NCBI GenBank assembly: GCA_011037195.1
Contig: JAAEAF010000640.1
Coordinates: forward strand, 124,001-188,000
DNA from: Triatoma infestans
Lineage: Eukaryota > Arthropoda > Insecta > Hemiptera > Reduviidae
Direction: 5' to 3'
Length of the DNA stretch: 64,000 nucleotides
Of this stretch, positions 54,755-64,000 are shown in pieces. Under the pieces are notes generated by a model that saw only the letters and a program-made list of their open reading frames with translations, was not told the origin of the DNA and searched no databases. Each line of letters starts with the position of its first letter. Position 1 is the first letter of the stretch. A program made the position numbers and the translations under genes.

Positions 54755-55527
54755 AGTTAAGTTTGCTGTCGTATAATGTGTGCGGGCTGAAGAACAAAAA
54801 AAGATCAATACTCTGTGAATTTTGTTAAAGAATTTGAAATTTTTGTTTTTTTTGAAACTTTTTTGGACGAATGTAATTTTAGTTATGTTAAAAATATTTT
54901 AAATGATTACTAATCTATGTTTTATTCCTGCATCCAGGCATTCAAGACTTGGCAGACCCATAGGTGGCGAGCTTTATGGCATTAGGTCTTCGGTTTCCAA
55001 CGAAGTGGTGCGGTTTGTGCAAATTGAGAATATCGACCTAATTTCTGTAAAATTGTTTTCATTAGAATATTTCATTTCCGGTTCATATTAATTGCAATTC
55101 CTGGGATAGTGATTTTGTTAAATTAAGCACTTTTCTATCGACTCATAATTCTTTTAAATATATGATAGTTGGAGATTGTAATGTTCGAATAGCCGACTTG
55201 CAGGCTCTTCCTGATGACCTGTATATTAATAATCCAAATTGTCGACTTCTCAGGAACTCTAAAGACCAGATTCTTAGTAATACGGGTTCTACATTTTTAG
55301 AATTCTGCGATGATCATAGTTTAATAGTTTTGAATGGGCGATTCCCTGGTGATGTCGAAGGTGAGTTTACATATATAAGTAATCATGGTTGTTCAGTGAA
55401 CCACATATGTTTGGTGTCTCTTGATCTCATCTCATTAGTAGAGGACTTTCATGTGTTGCCTGCGAGCTATTCGGAGCATTTGCCTCTAAGTATTACTCTG
55501 AAGTTTCAATCCTCTGCTGAGGATTAA
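54755..55527 (+). pseudogene. LINE-C endonuclease domain
   Basis: Opens with LSLLSYNVCGLKNK, the N-terminal strand and Asn of AP-like endonucleases, then after a frame break FVFFETFLDE (the catalytic Glu step ETFL). The second half, in one frame from 55162, reads MIVGDCNVRIADLQALPD (GD-x-N motif), later FTYISNHGCSVNHICLVS (canonically S-x-ID step) and SEHLPLSITL (S-D/E-H-x-P-L motif). Normal D in the last SDH motif is E. Several stops interrupt it. Confidence 0.65.
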
Positions 55528-55984
55528 GAGGTGATGCCTCTAATGCCCCAGTTATTCTAGTCATCTGAAAGGGCAGAGAAATATAAAAAGAAATTGGAGT
55601 ATATCTTAAATAATACCCATTCCTTCCCTTCGGAAATGGTTGGATATATTTACTGATGCGATCAGAAAAGCTAGCGTAGTCTCCTGCTCGTCTCCTTCAT
55701 TTATTAGACTTTATAGAAAGAACCAATGGTTTGACGGGTCTTGTATTCATGCCCGTAAAAAAATCCTTCAAATTGTTACAGCTTTTCCGTAGCAGCAATT
55801 CTGTAATTGTTAGAGAAGCTTACCTCGATGCGAATAGGGAATATAAATTCCTATGTATTAGTAAAAAGAAGGAGTATTTTAGTTCTTTGGTAAAACGCTG
55901 TGGCTCGGCGAAAGATTCTGCAGAATTGTGGCGTATTATTAATCATTTCAAAACAAAAACTTTATATGTGGAAATGGTATTACC

Positions 55985-56900
55985 ATGTCAACTTGGATTA
56001 CGCATTTTGAGAATTTATTGAATACTACTCATCATTTCCTATTAGTTCAATATGCTGAACCTTTTACTGCTAGCTCCTATCTGGATTCGCCATTTTCATT
56101 AGTAGAATTAAAATCAGCTGTGGTTAATTTGAAGAGCAATAAGGCCCCTGGCTTCGACCGCATCCCCTCGGAATGTTATAAAAATGCCCCGGATATTTTC
56201 TTTGAAGGATTTCTATCTTTGTTTAATTATATTTATGAAGTAGGATGCACCCCGGGCTCATTCAGTAAGTCTATTGTTTTTCCAATGTTTAAACGGGGAG
56301 AAGTTAACGATCTATCCAATTATCGAGGGATATCATGTACGGTTGCCAAAATTTTCACCGGTCTACTTCTGTCGAGATTAGAACGTTTCGTGGAGGAAAA
56401 TAATCTACTGAGTGAGTAGCAGGGTTTCGGCGGGGATTCTCCACTTTAGACAATCTATTTATATTAACGAACATTTTATATTAAATTACGATTCTTAAAG
56501 AGGAAACAAAAAGTTTATTTATTGCTTCTTCGTCGATTTCTGGGCGGCTTTTGACAGAATTAATCGTAGGGCTCTAATTTTGAAACTGTTTAATTTAGGC
56601 GTCTCCTACAAATTCTTGTCTGTCATTAAATCTGTGCCGGGAAACTTTTGCGGCAGTTAGAGGTAGGGAGGGGAGAGAATAGTGGTGTCAGGCAAGGATG
56701 CCTGCTTTCATCCCTCCTTTTCTCCCTCTTTTTAGGTGATTTGCCTGAGTGTCTGGAAGAGGTTGTACGTGGGGCGAATAAAGTTTTCAACTGTTGATGT
56801 ATACGGATAATATTGTTTTGCTGGGGGATAATCCGATACAGCTTCAAAGAAACATTAACGCCCTTAACAGATACTGCGACCAATAGGGATTATCTGTTAA
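55985..56900 (+). pseudogene. LINE-C reverse transcriptase, active site mutated
   Basis: The frame 55985-56419 reads LKSNKAPGFDRIPSECYKN (NKAPG-x-D motif), then FPMFKRGEVNDLSNYRGIS (K-G-x-x-N-YRGI) and LERFVEENNLLSE. Next come GF, FVDF and AAFDRINRRALILKLFNLG in broken frames. The active-site box near 56802-56813 reads YTDN where YADD is expected, so the second Asp is Asn. KSKIMVFRREGRLSSKERWV and VNKYRYLG follow. The loss of the Asp plus stops make it inactive. Confidence 0.7.
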
Positions 56901-57062
56901 TCTTAGCAAATCGAAGATCATGGTTTTCCGTAGAGAGGGTAGGTTGTCTTCTAAGGAGAGGTGGGTACATGATGAGCATGCAATCGAGGTGGTGAATAAA
57001 TACAGGTATTTAGGGGACTTCTCACACCTCGTCTCTGTTTTAATAATCATATTAAGGAGAAA

Positions 57063-57972
57063 GTGGTTTCAGCTAAGGTCGCTGTTAATAGCGTTTGGTC
57101 GGGCCTAATCTCTCAAAATGTGGTTCCCTATTCCAAAAAGTTTTTATTGTTTAATTCAGTGTTTAGGTCTATTGCCTGTTATGCAGCTCAGATATGGGGC
57201 TATCAACGCTATGAGGTGTTACAACAGTTGTCAAGATTTTTTATTAAAAAACTGTATTCACTGCCTAGTATTACCCCCAGTTATATGCTCTATGTGGAGA
57301 CGGGTGTGGATACTGTTGTTATTTACTCTAAGGATGCATTTCAATTACTGTCTGAAGGTGTTGAACCTGCCTCAATCTAGACTCCCCAGAATTTTGGCGT
57401 TGGAAGTAATCAAGCAGAACGCCTATTGATTTGGTAGTTGGATAAGATTGGCGGAGAAATATGACTGTGTGTTTAGCCCCTCTATTAATGACTGGGAGTG
57501 TTGGAGAGATCAGCTGGCAACTCTGATAGTTAGGATTAGAACGGTTCATCGGGAGGAAGTTTTTGCGTCGGCTAGGGCATCCGTTAGATTTACACAGTAT
57601 GGACAGTTGGATCTGAATGAAAAGCTATTTTCCTTTGAACGGCACGATGATAATAGGACATACACGCTTCAGCATTTGCGATGGCTTTTTAAGCTAAGAG
57701 GTGAACTTTTATACCTGAATCGCACTCCTTGGCTGGAGAGGGATGTCCAGACTTGTTCGTTATGCAATTTAAATGCTAGAAAAGATATCGTTCACTTTCT
57801 CGCAGTCTGCCCTATACTGATGGAATTTCGATTACGTTATCTGGGTGTCCGTACCCTCGCTGTGAGTTCATTGAGAGATTATTTAAATACTCTGGACTGT
57901 CATGGCCTCATAAATTTTGCCAGGTCTGCTTGGCGCTACAGTTTTCAGTTGGTGCAGGAATTTAATTTTTGA
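57063..57972 (+). pseudogene. LINE-C ORF2 C-terminal region
   Basis: Frame 57063-57380 reads FNSVFRSIACYAAQIWGYQR (the thumb), FIKKLYSLPSITPSYMLYVE. After a break, frame 57448-57972 (174 codons) ends with LNRTPWLERDVQTCSLCNLN, IVHFLAVCPIL and FRLRYLG: a C-x-x-C...H...C knuckle typical of the C-terminus of LINE ORF2. The final frame is intact to a TGA at 57970-57972. Confidence 0.65.
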
Positions 57973-58334
57973 TTGTTGTTAATTTTCATCATGTAATTTA
58001 ATTTGGTATTATTATAATTTATTTATGTATCTAAGTTTTTGTTGTTTTTATACTATTCTTTGGATTATGTAATTTTGATAAAAGTTTATTTTTCCATTTA
58101 ATTAACAGCATTAATTCCTTAAATTAAATTAGTAATTAATTACTTTTTGCATTTATTACATTTTGATTGATGTCACTTATTGTTTTTAGTAATATGAAAT
58201 TATTGGTTCATTTGTATTAGGATTTAAATTGGTTTTGTTTTACATCAACCTCCGGCTGACGGATTTCCCAAGCCGTATATACTTGTGTTTTCATTTTTGC
58301 TGTAGAAATGTTTATTTTGTGTTTTTAATAAAGT

Positions 58335-58335
58335 A

Positions 58336-58384
<49 letters not shown>

Positions 58385-58396
58385 ATTATTATTATT
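58335..58396. repeat. (ATT)n microsatellite, LINE-C tail
   Basis: About 20 ATT/TTA units with one AAT interruption, directly after the LINE-C 3'UTR and its AATAAA. Confidence 0.95.
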
Positions 58397-58399
58397 AGT

Positions 58400-60285
58400 A
58401 ATAATTACATACAAACAGACGAGCATCAAATTGTATATTGTCAAATATTTTAATTTTTTGTTTGTTGGTACAATAAATGCGAAATATATCTGTGGTATCC
58501 ATTCAATGTATTTTTTTTAAATATAAATGTATAAAATCATGTTTTAGCTGGGACTTGGAAAATTCCAGTGAATGTAGTTTTATTTAGAAGATAACAATTA
58601 TTATCGCCTAGTGCTTTTGAACCAAGCTCTGGATGAGAAGTTGAACGGAGGAATGTTGTTAAACTCAACCAGCTAGAGCTTACTGCTCAATAGTTTGATC
58701 TGTGCCAACTATTGTGAAATCTTGTCCAGAATTATTCCTCCATAACTTCTGCTTCTTAATTTAAAACTCATAAATAGAAAAACGGTAAAAAATCCATTTA
58801 TTCATCCATACTGCACTCCACAGCTGATGGTTTGAGTTCTATCCCAACAGCTACCCTGAATAAGCGTCGGTTTACACTAAACCTATGATGTGCGGATATC
58901 CTGCAATTAAACTTTCTGGTGAAAGACTTTAGGTTTTGAGAATCTCTAAATTCTTTTACTTCCTAGGTCAGTTGCAACAGGAAAAAAAAATCACAGGAAG
59001 TTTAAAGGTTTAAAGTTGATATTTCTGGTAGGTACCCGTCCTTACAACATCAGAAAAGAAAGATTCGGTCAACATTCATCAACCAATATCAGTTCGTTCC
59101 AACAATTTTGCACACATTAAGATCGACCAAATGACCTTGACGCTTGAATGCGCTATGAGCGGTGTCCAGTCAAAGCAATGACATTATATGAGATAAGATT
59201 GGTAAGGTTGCTTGTTTACTTAATTATTTTGGCGCTCGATTAGTGTGTTTACTCATGCTTGGTTTAATTTACACTTATATTGGAAATGAGAGTAGAGGAA
59301 TCAAGGGGTACTGGTTGGCGGCGTCTTAGGAGCCTGTCATTTTTATTTGTAATGCTAAGCTAATGCGTGCTAGGTAACGCATTTGTTTTTACAATGCTAG
59401 GCTTAACTAAAAAACTACTTTGAAAATTATAATTAGCTGCAGACAGAAAAGAGTACTGCCATACAGTATATCCATATTCAGATAAACATTATGCTCTAAC
59501 CACACAAACAATCGCCAACAAATCATTATGTGTAATTTGATTTAGAATGTTGAGTGAATGATGCAAAGTTTGTGAAAAATGTGTCAATTAGAATTTTGGT
59601 GCTGTTGCTGTGAGTGTTTCACAAGAAAACTGTGTGAGTGTTTCAAATTGGATTTTTTCTTTCTATTTAGTCAGATTTCGTTGTGAATGTGATACAAATA
59701 TAAATATTGGCAGAAACGATATTTGTGTCTTGTTAGCGTCACATGTTTTTCAGAAAAGAAAGTATTATTTAAAAAGAAACAGATCAATTTCTGGGCTATG
59801 ATAATTTTAGACTCGAAATGTTTTTATCGTTTAAACCAAGTGTATAATAATAGTAGCGCTATCTAAAAACAGCTGGGAGCAGAATGTGCGCGGCAATCAC
59901 TTTTTAATGAGCTACCACTCCGTACAGAAATTAGTGTGAATAGTTACTGTAGTCGTGCCACACTCCTGCCAAGTCAGAATAACATGGTGTGAGCGTACCA
60001 GGACATCAGTGTTTAGAATTGTGATTAACTTTAGAGAATTCGCGTTGCTTTCCACCCTCACCCACCCTACCCCACTATACCGTCCCAACACATCCCTAAT
60101 TACCCGCTTTTCCACTTCACCACATCTTTATCACATTTTCTTCCAACTAGTGTTTTTAATTAGGGAAGAAAACTATTTCCCACTATGGCATGTAATAAAA
60201 CAAGATTAAAAAGTAAACAACCAGAACAATATGCAATAAACCCTAAGATAATTTTTTCTTAGAATAATAAATTACATAGATAAAA
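58400..60285. other. Long stretch without recognised genes
   Basis: 58900-59110 and 59580-59680 carry weak dispersed-repeat landmarks (AAAGTTGATATTTCTGG, GTGTGAGTGTTTCAAATTGG). 59920-60120 has a C-rich segment. No gene supported. Confidence 0.4.
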
Positions 60286-60289
60286 GTCT

Positions 60290-60385
60290 ATTTTTTCTCT
60301 CACAAAACTTTTTACTCTCTCTTACTGCTTGTAAAGAAGTACATTTATCGTATCAGATTTCCAAAATTGAGTTCGGCGTCTTAGG
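60290..60385 (+). repeat. Dispersed repeat end fragment
   Basis: TTTTTACTCTCTCTTACTGC, TTTATCGTATCAGATTTCC, AAAATTGAGTTCGGCGTC in family order. Confidence 0.5.
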
Positions 60386-60389
60386 AGCG

Positions 60390-62315
60390 ATATTTTTTTT
60401 TCCTTGGGAAAAAGTGCCCAAGTTTAGGGCTTAGGTCCCTAGTCTTTGAGCACCCATTTTATTAATAATAATAATAATAAGCACTGGTAGTTTTCATAAA
60501 ATCTTAAAACCTTTTGTCTACAGTTTCAACATCCAGTCCAACAACTAATTACTACAGAAGAAATACTTAATATTCAAATTTATAAACAATCCTCCGTCTA
60601 AAAGAGGTGACGACTTAAAACTTCAGTAATACTTGATCTAAAGTACATGAATTTCTCAATATTAATGTAAATACATTTAAAATTTATGAATAGATAAGTT
60701 ATTTACATGTAGTAAATATAAAATGAATTAAGTGATTATAATGGTTTGGGAAAGTGAATATTATGAGAATAAATTGGTTGGATGATGTGGAACATACTGG
60801 GTTGGTGGTACATCAAAAACTTTTCCAACAGCGGCTCTTGCAGCCGCCACTACAACTACAGTTTTACAAAATGGGCGTGTACATACACACCAGCTCTAGC
60901 AATCTTTATAAAGAAACTTTTGTACATGAATGAAGAAGACACTTTCAATGGAGAGTGTGTAAGTTTATGTCTGTATGTGTACGTGTATGGTGTACATGTT
61001 ATAAAAGTAAGGAATTCAATTTAAATAGACTCTGCCACGTCTCTTGTTTAATTGTTTTCAACTTGACTTACTCTAGCTGCAAAATTATTAAGTAAAATTT
61101 GTTTTTTAGTTCCTAAAACATGACGTTCTTTACTGTTTTCACTTTTCACAACTCTGTATAAAACTCATTAATGTAAAATTTCTGTGGGAAGTTGCCAATA
61201 CATACTACGAAAACATGTACTTGTGCATTATTTATATTTTCAGGCTATATTATTTATTTATTGCTTTTAAGCTTACATATGCTTTTGAGCAAGTGAGTCG
61301 GCCATAATAGTGGTGATACAAAAATAACTAATAAAAAAGAAATTGATGACAATATACTTCAATGAGTAAACAATTAGAAAGCAAAAATAATACAGAATAA
61401 TTACTTCTAAAAAGAGAACCAAAATATAAGCAAACAAGCAAGTTCAACATACAATAAACATAAACTGAAAATGAAATAAATATAAACATAAATTACTATT
61501 CCAATAGAAAACTTCTTATCCTAAATGATTGCTTACAAAAATTATATATAGCATTTTACATAGCTCTTTAATTTTACATAGCTTTTTAGGAATATATAGC
61601 TCTTTAGATTTTATAGTAAATAATTCCTCAATAAGTTTTCTTTTGGAGCATGAAAATTACATGATAAAAAATTTGAAAAAAGAAAGATCTGAACTTTATA
61701 ACTGGTTATTTTAAATAAATTGAACCATTTTCAACAGCCATCAATTTTTATTTAATAATCTTCCAACGTTTCATGCACTCTACGTGCCATTATCAAGGAA
61801 TAACAATTCTAGTGTACATTCTGAAATTTTTTTTAAACCATATTATACATTTATTTTAAATTTTAATATTGTGCAACATTACTATTATATAGTCCACTAA
61901 ATAATTACCTTGTTAAACATTTAATGGTATTTTACTGTATCTATGTTGAGAGGCTTCGTCCATTTAGATTTAATTATTTTTTTCTGTTTTATTCTTTTTA
62001 TTTATATGCTGTGTATGTATCACCTAAAAAGTGTTGTCAATAATATATTTCTTATTTAGAAATATTGATGTTAATAATATGATTCGCCTCAATTAGTATG
62101 ATGAGCACCACGTGGTTTTTATTATAGAAAGGAATTTATTTTACTGTATTAGTTATAATATAGTTGTATTCAAATTTTTCATGGCCTGTAGATAGGAATA
62201 TATAGCTTATTAGTTTATATTTTGGTTAAATATGTATAAAAATTAATATTAGGAGACTTACTTATAACCAGTTATAAAGTAAATCGAAGAAACAGCAAAT
62301 AATTAAACATTTAAA
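60390..62315. other. Long AT-rich stretch
   Basis: An AAT run at 60464-60479; otherwise AT-rich. 61745-61815 on the minus strand has a possible hammerhead-like relic (see separate entry). The 3' end of the LINE at 62320-64000 may extend into this region. Confidence 0.4.
61752..61802 (-). ncRNA. Possible degenerate hammerhead-like relic
   Basis: Minus strand reads CCTTGATAATGGCACGTAGA then GTGCATGAAACGTTGG. A GGCAC/GTGC hairpin precedes GAAAC GTT in the place expected for hammerhead stem II and core, but the CTGANGA box is replaced by TTGATAA. Weak. Confidence 0.25.
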
Positions 62316-62319
62316 GATC

Positions 62320-64000
62320 TGAACTGTTGAAGAGCTTCACAATCAAACAGAAAATGCATTATGGAATCTTCACACAAAGAAGAGCAAATTAAACATGTAT
62401 TATTACACAAATATGTACGTAACAATATATGTGAATAACTGTAAATAGAGTTTCGCACATTTTACTCTGCAAAGACAAATTTGGGAAATCGTTCTAAGTT
62501 TAGTTATATTACATCCCAAGTCTCAATATATTTCTTCTTTGTCAAAACTGGACACGTGTCTATATAATACATTATATTTGCTGCTTAGTACCTTATCTAT
62601 GTTCTCAGAAAGGAATTTATTTGTCAGTTTGGTCAAGATGTTTTCCTTTTCTTTTCTTAAAATTAGAGGGTCTTGTGTTAGAAGAATATCCAGTACGCCT
62701 ATAGGACATTGTATCCTTAATGAAAGATAACAAACTTTTACTATATCGTTTCTAAGAATTGATTTTAAACAAAATATTATAACAAATATAAGGCAGACGT
62801 GAACTATTCATTTCAAGGATTTTAATTAACAAATTGTACATAAATTTGAAAACACAAACTACAATTGGTGAAAATCCGAACTCTAAACCTACAATTAGGC
62901 GTATTTTTTGGAAGATAGTAAATACTCTTTACAGATTGCAATTGCATAGTTTCTAGCAACTCCAGGTAGTTTATATGCCCAGATTTCTGAGCAATATAGC
63001 ATTGTTGGTTTAAAAATAGAATTTAGAAGTTTCTTTCTAGTTTCATGAAGTGTTAGCGCTGGGTTTAACAAAATAGATTTAACTTTATTAAATGCCAGTT
63101 TTCCTACACTCACAAAGTGTTTTGAGGCCTGAAAATATATATTCCTATGAACCATCATAGGAAATCGGTACACCTAAATAATGGTAACGATGAACAAGTT
63201 CGATAGGCTCTCCTGCAAAGAAAATATTACGGAGTTTCTTGTTACGCGTACTATTTGAGAAGTATATTATTTTGGTTTTACTTGTATTAACACTAAGGGC
63301 ATCCGGACAACAGTACTGTTCGAGCATTTAAGTCTACAACAGAGTTTGCAAAAATGACTACATCATCTCCTTACGCCATTAAAATGATATCATTGTTCCG
63401 GTCTAAAGTAACAGAGGCAGCGCCATTTGACTTAAAAAACTTTAAGAAATCAGAAGTAAATAAGTAAAAAAGGAGAGGGGATAAAGGTTCACCTTGTAAC
63501 ACGCCGGAGTCACTCGGATGTCCTCGGTGGACCTTGTAGGTGTTAAGATGCGCATATTTGCGTTTTCGTACATGGATTTCAGTATTTTAGTAATTCTGAG
63601 CCCAACTTCCAGCTTTAGTAATTTATTCCAAAGGACAGTACGTGAGATAGAGTCGAAAGCCTTAGAGAAGTCTATAAATATTGCGAAAAAAGGAGTGTTG
63701 TTATTCAATTTAATATCAACTATTGAGGACAGAGTAAATATATTATCCTGACAACCCCCCCCGGATCGAAAGCCACATTGGGCTTCGGTAAAAGTTGCAA
63801 GTCTCTGCCCAAACATTCATTGTGTGATCCAGAATAGAAGCGAAAATTTTAGGAAGAGTATTCAGTAAGGCTATTCCACGATAGTTACCAAGGTTAGTTG
63901 GGTCACTTTTTTTAAAAATCATTTTCATATCTATGTGGGACATGAGCAAGGGACTTCACCCTTTCCAAAACAATATTGAACAGATTTAAAATATAATGAT
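62320..64000 (-). mobile_element. LINE (LINE-D) RT to C-terminus, runs off the right edge
   Basis: From right to left on the minus strand: KKSDPTNLGNYRGIALLNTL (63949 frame), CGFRSGGGCQDNIFTLSSIV and FAIFIDFSKAFDSISRTVLW (63816 frame), an active-site box read as MA-stop-GDDVVIFAN near 63375-63400, TKTKIIYF-like and HRYHYLGVPISYDGS (63327 frame), IFKPTMLYCSEIWAYKLPG (63173 frame), and a C-terminal knuckle CNNTCLICSSLCEDS, MHFLFDCEAL near 62400-62340. It is a non-LTR retrotransposon whose 5' part lies beyond the window. At least six frame breaks; inactive. Confidence 0.75.
63442..63816 (-). pseudogene. LINE-D reverse transcriptase palm segment
   Basis: One open frame contains CGFRSGGGCQDNIFTL (GFR-x-G-x-x-x-x-D motif) and FFAIFIDFSKAFDSISRTVL with the first catalytic Asp. 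After KILKSMYENANMRI the frame drifts away from the family, indicating a frameshift before the active-site box at about 63390. Confidence 0.7.

Larger units (their letters stand above)
53960..58396 (+). mobile_element. Near full-length dead LINE (LINE-C) with (ATT)n tail
   Basis: Order: ORF1 (53977-54618), endonuclease (about 54755-55527), linker, RT (55985-56900), thumb and C-terminal knuckle (57000-57972), AT-rich 3'UTR, AATAAA at 58327-58332 and (ATT)n tail 58335-58396. The layout is that of a two-ORF non-LTR retrotransposon. The tail of repeated trinucleotide is shared by I-group and related clades. The clade could not be fixed by eye. The 5' boundary is unclear. At least ten frame breaks mean it is inactive. 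Confidence 0.75.

Overview
The window looks like gene-poor, AT-rich nuclear DNA from an arthropod, most likely an insect. Evidence for this is exon-like blocks with GT-AG splice signals, TATA plus TCAGT-type initiators at arthropod spacing, decayed I/Jockey/CR1-like LINEs, a BEL/Pao gag relic, a mariner-superfamily relic and tRNA-derived SINEs. A hemipteran source is only an impression. There are no operons, no CRISPR array, no rRNA and no convincing tRNA gene. Almost every open frame longer than 60 codons is either part of a decayed transposon or a chance frame.

Layout. 1-740: one to two minus-strand candidate host exons; the first has consensus splice sites and resembles the N-terminal extracellular domain of THSD1-like proteins. 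830-1010: half copy of a hammerhead-ribozyme palindrome. 1642-3022: element with 105-bp inverted ends containing a LINE RNase H relic. 3545-5500: 5' half of an I-like LINE. 6990-8545: dispersed repeat and BEL/Pao gag relic. 9286-9579: palindromic element with an intact hammerhead motif on each strand and a 12-bp target duplication. 10590-13490: dispersed repeat, candidate solo LTR, LINE relics. 14693-16174: giant foldback made from the 3' part of a DD41D-like mariner. 16180-26930: mostly dispersed repeats, one SINE, one unidentified exon-like frame and one TATA/Inr promoter-like site. 26985-31747: LINE 3' end, then SINE head, then a rearranged I-like LINE. 32900-41500: dispersed repeats, microsatellites, LINE and SINE relics. 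41825-43354: a 539-bp direct duplication flanking a LINE 3' end. 47180-49770: LINE 3' end and dispersed repeats, one with a young 25-bp minisatellite. 49790-53372: 3.6-kb element with long inverted arms, the left arm interrupted by a hammerhead palindrome. 53960-58396: near full-length but dead LINE. 62320-64000: another LINE on the minus strand, running off the edge.

The parts interact as a transposon community. All four reverse-transcriptase regions whose active-site box can be read or located are damaged, so nothing here looks autonomous. The SINEs share a 3' tail with one LINE family (tail GCAGCTATATGGGCC and an AAT-rich end). Many CA/GT microsatellites sit at one fixed internal site of a single abundant dispersed repeat family. 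The most noteworthy items are the hammerhead palindromes, the long-arm element, the mariner foldback and the LINE that carries a tRNA-like head. All family calls were made by eye from motifs; no database search was possible.
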